A stretch of DNA of 64,000 nucleotides. Origin: Deroplatys truncata. Lineage: Eukaryota > Arthropoda > Insecta > Mantodea > Mantidae. Every line of letters starts with the position of its first letter. The stretch's first letter is position 1. Made by a program: the position numbers and the translations under genes. Under the pieces are notes generated by a model, which worked only from the letters and a program-made list of their open reading frames with translations, searched no databases and was not told the origin of the DNA. Location: positions 216,337,498-216,401,497 of the forward strand of contig CM060978.1 in NCBI GenBank assembly GCA_030765065.1, written 5' to 3'. Positions 57,129 through 64,000 of the stretch are shown here, one piece after another.

Positions 57129-58043
57129 ACTTTCTCTACTACGTATAGTAAGTAGGGGAAGTATTGTATTCCACCCAAAAATTCGATACCGAGATTTCAC
57201 CGGAAATCCTGAATCCCCCCCCTGCATTTTTGGAAACATGTCCGTGTGTGTGTCTGTCTGTCTGTGTGTCTGTGTGTCTGTCTGTGTGTGTCTGTCTGTG
57301 AACAGCATAACTCAGAAACGAACAGTCGGATAAACACCAAACTTGGTATTTAGGTTCAGTATCTTCCAGAGATGCGACACGAAGGTTTTAAAGAAAATCC
57401 CCCCACTCCAGATTACCCTTTACATAGAAGATTTTTCGAAAATTTTAATTTTCTCAAAATTGGCTCTAACGATTTTGATTAAAATATCATATGTTTAAGA
57501 TATTTTCATGACAAATAAAATGTATATGTTGAATTTCCTGGTAATGTCTCCAAAAGTATTCTTCATTGTGAACGAATTTTGCATAACTGGTAAACCATAA
57601 GAGGTAGACAAAATTTTACTACACAAAAAATGTAGATCGCGTTAAAATACACAATTTATGTCATATACATTTTTTTTGTTGAGTGAAGCATTTTCGAGAT
57701 ATTGCTTGTTATTCCCTTAAATTTTTCAATACTTTTCTCAAATGGGAATTCGTTATTCATTTTTTGTCTTGGATATGCAAAGAGTATTAATCTGTGGCAA
57801 AGGGAATGGTGTTGCACCTAGCAACCAGCTATTAAGAGATATGTATGTGCTTAAAGGCTACTGTATTTCCAAATATCCGTTGTAAATATATATTCCCCTT
57901 ACATCTACAAGAAAATTAGCAATAAGATAGACTCTGCAAATGTTTATCTCGATTAACATGAAGCATATGGAGAATAAGCGTTTGTATAAATAGTTTGTAC
58001 AAGAGTAGAGAAAGTCATGTGAGTGTAACACATCAGATTTTTT
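57129..58043 (+). mobile_element. Family H, full-length copy, long subfamily
   Basis: End A actttctctactacgtatag to end B acatcagattttt, with an extended GT/CT tract (57240-57300) and the attaatctgtggcaaaggga block. Confidence 0.9.
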
Positions 58044-58783
58044 GTTGTTATAAATATGGAAATAACCCGTTGTATCAACAGGATCAGATGATTTTGAATT
58101 AAGATTTTCTGCCTAGTTCAGGGCGTAGAACTGGAAAGAGAGAGACTGCATAGAATCTCTTTTCACAATCTCCACTTAACTGTGACACTTTCATAATCTG
58201 TAAACAAGTGAATGTCCAATTACAAACTCTGCGAATGAAATGCCCTCACTGAGGCTTTGGAAGAGAGGATTATAGCAAAAGTTAGATTATAAAGTAGCAA
58301 ACTTTGGCATGCCTGCTCCAGCCTTTGACGATCCAACTTCTGACTTCAGGGCGCAGTGCTGGTTTTTATCCATCCTATGTCATTTATTTGCCCGTGAACC
58401 AACTGTACCTGGTATGTATCGTACTTAGGAGGTACCAATGAGAGATTAGGAACTCCTCATGGATGTCTCTTATGTAAATGATACTACTACTTTAATGTGC
58501 ATAATAAGTACTTAACTTTGCATCCCTGTAGTTATACAACAAAATTTTACAGCAATGTATATCCTCATTCTGCAATATTATAATTTTATATATGGTGTAC
58601 TATAAACTATTGTCAAATAAAACGATATCATTAGAAATATAAAGTCTTAAGTGTGGGAGTAAACAAGGAAGGTTTAAAGTAATGAAGATCCATTGCTTTT
58701 TCACACAGACCACAGAAGGCCTTTATTAAATTAGATGGAAAACCCCTACAATATTTTATAAGCTTCCATGCTTATTACTAATT
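58044..58783. other. Unassigned region
   Basis: No recognised gene or repeat. Confidence 0.3.
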
Positions 58784-59637
58784 ATTTTCTCTACTACATA
58801 TAGTAAGTTGGGGAAGTATTGTATTCCACCCAAAAATTCGATACCGAGATTTCACCGGAAATACATGTTTTGAGACCCCTTGAATCCAAAAAAAACATTT
58901 TTGGAAACATGTCCGTGTGTGTGTGTCTGTGTCTGTCTGTGAACAGCATAACCCAGAAACGAACAGTCGGATAAACACCAAACTTGGTATATAGGTTCAG
59001 TATCTACCAGAGATGTGACAAGAAGGTTTTCAAGAAAATTCCTCCCACCCCAGATTACCCTTTACATGGAACATTTTTTGAAAATTTTAATTTTCTCAAA
59101 AATGGTTCTAACGACTTTGATTAAAATATCATGTGTTTAAGATATTTTCATGACAAATAAAATGTATATCTTGAATTTTCTAGGAATGTCTCCAAAAGTA
59201 TTCTTCATTGTGAACGACTTTTGCATAACTGGTAAACCATAAGAGATAGATAAAATTTTACTACACAAAAAATGTAGATTGCATTAAAATTCACAATTTA
59301 TGTCATATACATTTATTTTGAGTGAACCATTTTCGAGATATTGTTTTGTTATTCCGTTAAACTTTCTGATACTTATACTTTTTCTCATATGGAAATTCGT
59401 TATTCATTTTTTTTGTCCTGGTAATGCAAAGAGAATGGAATAGTCCACATAGCAACCAGCTCTTAAAATATTTGACTATCGTTTAAAGTCTACCATATTC
59501 CCCTTGCATCTACAAGAAAATTAGCAATAAGATTAACAATTCGATTAACATGAAGCATATGGAGAATAAGCGTTTGTAAAAATAGTTTGTACAAGAGTAA
59601 AGAAGATCATGTGAGTGTAACAACGTCAGATTTTTTT
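58784..59637 (+). mobile_element. Family H, full-length copy
   Basis: End A ttttctctactacatatagt to end B gtaacaacgtcagattttt; common subfamily. Confidence 0.9.
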
Positions 59638-60501
59638 CAATTTGTCTCCATACCGAGCCTTTCACTGCTTTCATAAGCAGCATATCATAATTTTGCTTAC
59701 CAATCCTCCGTAAATCAATAAACAAGATGACTTCATGGGTAGGCGGTCGAGAGAGGAACCATACAATTACCTACAGCAGCACAAATAATGGCGACGCCAA
59801 AAAGGAATAGCGCGATATAGCATACCTGACAGTGGAAGGAATTTCTAACGTGACATTCTTAGTAATTATTACATCGGTGTTTCAGGGGTGACCAATTAAC
59901 AGTTTTCGTCAAAATATGTATTTAAACGAAACGTTTACCGTTGTGTGGTTCTAAGTTGTACAGACAATGATAATGCTCATTTCGAAGAATAATTACGTTC
60001 ATAATTACGAGTTTCACTAGGTATAATCGTTCCACTCTTAAGAGCCCAACTTGATGCAAACACATGACGTCATTAACTATCCCGCGATGTGAAATAAAAG
60101 AACACCATAACATATAGAACCTTAAAAGTGCGCGACTATCTGTGGGTTTTCAAGAAGTTGGTCATTGTACGGTACATGTGAATAAGCTCGCGATCACTAT
60201 ACTGATTACACTGACGCGTCTGAGTTAATCTTTTTTGCTTAGGATGAGTGGATAAACATAACAAAGACATGTATACGTTGTCTGCACAATTTAACACAAC
60301 AAAAGTAACACAAATAAGTTCACTAAAGCCACTTATGTCCTCGATTAACACGTTACATGAAGCCAAGCACACGCATTCTATCCGAGGCATTATGAGAGCT
60401 TTGCTTCTATAACCAACATTGCAGAACCAAACATAGCCGATGGTAAACCTCCAGGTGCCCTAAGCCGCAAAGCGTATCTAAGGGATCTTTTTTATAAAAA
60501 A
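59638..60501. other. Unassigned region
   Basis: Open minus frames of 63 and 84 codons (59922-60113, 60136-60390) have no recognised motif. Confidence 0.3.
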
Positions 60502-61023
60502 ACCTGATGTGTTACACTCACATGACTTTCTCTACTCTTGTACAAACTATTTTTACAAATGTTTATTCTCCATCTACTTCATGTTAATCGAGGCTTTAAT
60601 CTTTTAAGAGCTGGTTGCTATGTGGCGCATTCCATTCTCTTTAACGAATTCCCATTTGAGAAAAAGTAAAAGTATTGGAAAATTTAAGGGAATAACAAGC
60701 AATATCTCGAAAATGGTTCACTCAACAAAAAAAATGTATATGACATAAATTGTGTATTTTAACGCGATCTACATTTTTTGTGTAGTAACATTTCAACTAT
60801 CTCTTATGGTTTACCAGTTATGCAAAAGTCGTTCACAATAAAGAATACTTTTGGAGACATTCCCAGAAAATTCAAGCTATACATTTTATTTGCCATAAAA
60901 CAAAATCGTTAGAGCCGTTTTTGAGAAAATAAAAAATTTCGAAAAATGTTGCATGTAAAGGGTTATATGAGGTGGAGGGATTTTATTGAAAATTTCGTGT
61001 CGCATCTATGGAAGATACTAAAC
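60502..61023 (-). mobile_element. Family H copy, end A missing
   Basis: Starts cctgatgtgttacactcaca and stops at gcatctatggaagatactaa, about 200 bp before end A would be reached. Two internal deletions. Confidence 0.8.
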
Positions 61024-61388
61024 CGTGAAGAGAAACCCCAATGATCCATGTTGGCGTATATCCTTACCCTTTATTGTTAAGCTGGAGAACCTACCTCAAA
61101 ATATCCCCAATTTCTGCTATATAAACAATGTCACTAAAAAGGGTGGGCGGGTGCGTCAAATTGCTTCGTCGAGGCAACATCTCCTACTAAATCAACTCTT
61201 GATTACTTAGATTATTCTACATACTGAATTTCATCGATTCCGTAAGTATTTTGTATGTTGTAAATTTATTCCGATATAGTAAGTAATACGAATAGTAAAA
61301 GTAAATAAGTTTGTGGCTTCCGCTGAGTTCTGTGTGGTGTCGTTCATACATCACACGATAACGATAAGCAGTCAGTAAAGCGATAAGC
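61024..61388. other. Unassigned region
   Basis: A 61-codon plus frame (61025-61210) is unrecognised. Confidence 0.3.
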
Positions 61389-62620
61389 ATGGCTGCTTCC
61401 ACAAGTGCTGGTAGTTTGGTGAGTAACAATAAAGGTGAAATAGCGAAGCATTCTATAGCAAGCTGATAAAAGCGGCGAGAAACGAATTGTGTTGAATGTT
61501 TTTAACAAACTGAGGCAGTATTTTTAACACTTAAATGATTTCAGTCTAATTATATAATATAAAATATAAAAACAGCCGCCTTAAAGCAATATGTGTGTAA
61601 AATAACATATAATATGTATATAACAGTCATTGTATTAATGTTTAAATTATTATGTACATGTATAATAATGTTATGTGAATGTATTAGAATTTAATAATGT
61701 AGGAGCTGTGAGAATATAGGTCAAAAGTTGCTAACAATGAGGTAACAATGAGGTAACCTTGAGGCAATAATGAATTGGAAAGTTTAATAATGCTACTAGT
61801 AATTCTTAGAAACAATAATGTAATTTTTTAAACAGTTTATAAAATAGCCAATCACAACCAGAAAAAGCTTAAGTTATAAAAGTATTCTATTGGAGTAGGA
61901 TTAGCCAATCAGAAACTGAAATGGAGCAAATTGTACAGGCGCCAGTTGCTAGTAGACAGCATTCCTAACTGGACGTTTAATACGTACCCAGTGTGAGATG
62001 AAAATTCATTACAGCGAGGATATTATAAAGTTTAGTGTTTAAAAAGTGCAAGTAATTAATAAATAATCTCACAGCTCTCTATATATCAGTGAAGTGTTAT
62101 TTAATCGTGTCAAGGATTAATAAAAGGAATGAAGTAAAAAATTATAATTTATGTAAGCCTACATTCTTTACCCGCATCACACCCTGTTAAGAGAAACATG
62201 TTTCTACAAATTAATACAGACGCAGCCGAGGCAAACCTAAATATATATATATAATATTTAAAGAAAACATTAAAATACAAAGTTGATTCCTAATCGTTGG
62301 GACGAAGGCCACCGGAAAGTAAAGTTGGGGCGAAGACCACCGGAAAGTGAACATTGGGGCGAAGGCCACCGGAAACTTTGTAACGTGGTCTAACAAAACA
62401 ATACACCTACTCCAAAACGAATTGTGTTGAATGTTTTTAACAAACTAAAGCAGGAGAATCTACTGTCGTTGTGAATAACTTGTTTAACTAACAGCAGATT
62501 ATAACGGTGGGGGTTTAATGTGCGTGTAAAGAACTAAAGAAAATGGGAGCATTGCCAACACCAAAGAAGAAAAGAAGCAGATGTAAGCGATAATTAGAAA
62601 AGAAAGAATTTAAAAAATAG
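61389..62620 (+). pseudogene. N-terminal part of a Tc1/mariner-like transposase, split by a solo LTR
   Basis: An ATG at 61389 opens MAASTSAGSL followed by a gtgagt that could be a splice donor. At 61472-61510 the sequence reads RIVLNVFNKL, the first DNA-binding helix of a widespread arthropod DDE protein. After the LTR the same stretch is repeated and continues with KLKQENL. At 62528-62581 comes KELKKMGALPTPKKKRSR, the conserved basic linker of that family. Stops and frame changes intervene and no DDE block follows. The assignment depends on two short motifs. Confidence 0.4.
61511..62414 (+). mobile_element. Solo LTR, family L, flanked by AAAC and by a 32-bp repeat
   Basis: Starts TGAGGCAGTATTTTTAACAC and ends CTACTCCA. 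AAAC lies at 61507-61510 and 62415-62418, but a longer exact repeat of 32 bp (61480-61511 and 62415-62446) also flanks it. Near the 3' end, 62301-62372 has three 29-bp-like units with cgaaggccaccggaaa. 904 bp. Confidence 0.8.
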
Positions 62621-63205
62621 GGAAGAAGGAAGGAAGGGCGGGAGGGTGGGAGGGAGGAGGTAACCAAATGTGATATTCGTATAAAAGTGCATGAGTTTTC
62701 TTTAGTAATGGACGCCGTTAGACAAAGTCTTAAATTCTGTCAACAATGATTCTACACTGCCAAGTTTTTAAGCAATCCACATTTATAAATTACTGATTTA
62801 GAATCTCCCAGCTACAGATTAACGCGAGATTTTTGTACTCATAGCTGATACGAACACGGGGCTGACGCGGGGGGTTACAACATGTTTCGTTTACATCAAA
62901 CTCGGTTCTAATGGATTTAAATTAATTTTCTCATGCTGGAAAACTAAAACTAGAAACTTTCTAATAGTAACCAATTGCAGGCCAACTATCGCATACCATT
63001 CGGCAATAATTGCCTTTTTCTCTTCCAGAGGAACAGTGGCCAGTTGTGCCTTTTACTAGAAGAACTAGTATGCAAGATATTGATTATCAACATTAACTTA
63101 AAGTGATGGGCCAGTTTAAGACAACTTAAAATTGCATGCTATAAGTTCACTCTTAATGAATGCCAATCTTAGCTTCTTTAACAGCCCTAAGATAACTTTT
63201 AAAAA
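62621..63205. other. Unassigned region with a purine-rich tract
   Basis: gggaagaaggaaggaagggc and similar at 62620-62662. Nothing else recognised. Confidence 0.3.
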
Positions 63206-63207
63206 TA

Positions 63208-63700
63208 CAGGGTTATTCAAAAAGAAGCAACAGACTTTAAATATTTATTTCTAATGAACGACAATAGATGGCGACACATGCAATACATCACTGAATAGAG
63301 AAAAGTTCAAAATTTAATTTTATGTGTTCAAAATGAGCACCATTTGTTATGCGAGAACGATCAGTGCTTTTCCGTTTGCATACACAACCATCTTCTACGA
63401 ATTTATTGTATCAATTGTACATTTTTTATGATGAGGCGACTCGTTGTTGAACTTACAACGAAATGCACGCTGAAATGAAACAATGGATTCACTTTTGCAT
63501 AATGCAGCACACAAAACGACTTTTCCTATGGTGTCACCATTTTCTCGTAAACAAACACAATGCCGCTGTAGCCACTGAACGGAACTAGTAGGTGGGGCTT
63601 TAAACTTTGAACTTTCCTCTATTCAATAATGTGTCGCTATCTATTATCGTTCATTAAAAATAAATATTAAAAATCTGTTCATTCTTTTTGAATAACCTTG
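63208..63700. mobile_element. MITE with inverted repeats of about 110 bp, TA duplication
   Basis: Left end cagggttattcaaaaagaag; right end, in reverse, caaggttattcaaaaagaat. Complementarity extends to the gatggcgacaca and gaaaagttcaaa blocks on each side. TA at 63206-63207 and 63701-63702. 493 bp. Probably a deletion derivative of a Tc1/mariner element. Confidence 0.85.
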
Positions 63701-63702
63701 TA

Positions 63703-64000
63703 CGAGGGGTACTATTTATATTTTGAGTCTTGGCAACCCTGAATGTTGTAGGTGCCCTCCGACGTTTCCAATGGAAAGTCTGACATTTTTGTTCATAATC
63801 TACTTCAAACATTTTGTCAATAGAGTGTCATTTGTTTTGTTTACACTAACTTGAAAATTGTGTGTCAACAAAAACATGGAATTAACTCGTGAAAATGTTC
63901 ATGCAATGATTTATTACGACTTTCGACGTGGATTATCAAGACAAGAGTGCATCGATCAATTAACTTCCAATTTGGCAACGAAGCTCCATCCTTTGCCACT
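63703..64000 (+). mobile_element. mariner element, cut by the window edge
   Basis: Left end cgaggggtactatttatatt directly after the TA that also ends the MITE, followed by a 5' leader and a transposase start. Confidence 0.85.
63876..64000 (+). pseudogene. mariner transposase N-terminus (partial)
   Basis: Starts MELTRENVHAMIYYDFRRGL and continues SRQECIDQLTS, the first helix-turn-helix of a mariner transposase of the type also fused in vertebrate SETMAR. After codon 31 the frame slips by one base in a T run; the next frame gives FGNEAPSFAT, as expected for the family. So the copy already carries a frameshift at the DNA-binding domain. The rest lies outside the window. Confidence 0.85.

Noticed and set aside
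27573..57308. CRISPR-like or phage-like repeats among the regularly recurring blocks
   Set aside because: Repeats are long, dispersed and in both orientations, in a eukaryotic context; there is no short regular repeat-spacer array.

Overview
The window is AT-rich eukaryotic DNA of arthropod type. It contains no complete, clearly functional host gene. Nearly everything I can identify is transposable-element debris: several mariner/Tc1 families, a Penelope-like element, LINE fragments, tRNA-headed SINEs, one family of solo LTRs, a THAP-bearing element with an 8-bp target duplication, and one very abundant unclassified repeat. The combination suggests an insect with a large, repeat-rich genome. 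I lean towards Blattodea (cockroach or termite), from memory of similar repeats; nothing in the window proves it.

The dominant component is a 0.8-0.95 kb non-coding family, called family H here. About 27 full, partial or nested pieces make up roughly 15 kb, nearly a quarter of the window. One end (end A) reads actttctctactacgtatag and carries a short palindrome next to a (GT)n tract. The other end (end B, in reverse) reads tctgatgtgttacactcaca. Ends A and B share a subterminal inverted repeat (actttctctac / gtagagaaagt). Copies sit in T/A runs without a clear target duplication and often join end to end. This layout recalls non-autonomous Helentron/HINE elements, but no helicase or Rep gene is present, so that class is a hypothesis.

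Layout. 1-525: decayed Tc1/mariner transposase. 526-3024: Penelope-like element (RT tail, GIY-YIG, terminal repeat) with a LINE ORF1-like segment inside. 3025-10590: H copies in tandem and inverted arrangement, plus a LINE C-terminus (3500-3860). 10818-12735: mariner split by a solo LTR. 13250-14315: second solo LTR. 15306-17251: deleted mariner, then a Tc1 pseudogene. 17252-23394: mostly unrecognised, with SINEs at 20118 and 22296. 23395-25925: LINE RT split by a mariner that itself holds an LTR-like insertion. 26527-29426: old H copy split by a Tc1/mariner element that contains a young H copy. 29498-33900: H copy split by the THAP element. 34236-34830: fragment of a recurrent repeat-associated protein. 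36258-37388: TA-flanked inverted-repeat element. 38251-49228: H copies, SINE nests and two more solo LTRs. 50076-53627: mariners and old H pieces. 53806-54213: unrecognised signal-peptide-like ORF. 55387-63000: a small MITE, more H copies and the fifth solo LTR. 63208-64000: a MITE abutting a mariner cut by the window edge.

The transposase genes are all broken: frameshifts, deletions, or substitutions at catalytic residues. There is no cooperating gene set. The value of the window is its nesting record, where exact target duplications allow insertions to be ordered in time, and the compact unclassified repeats.
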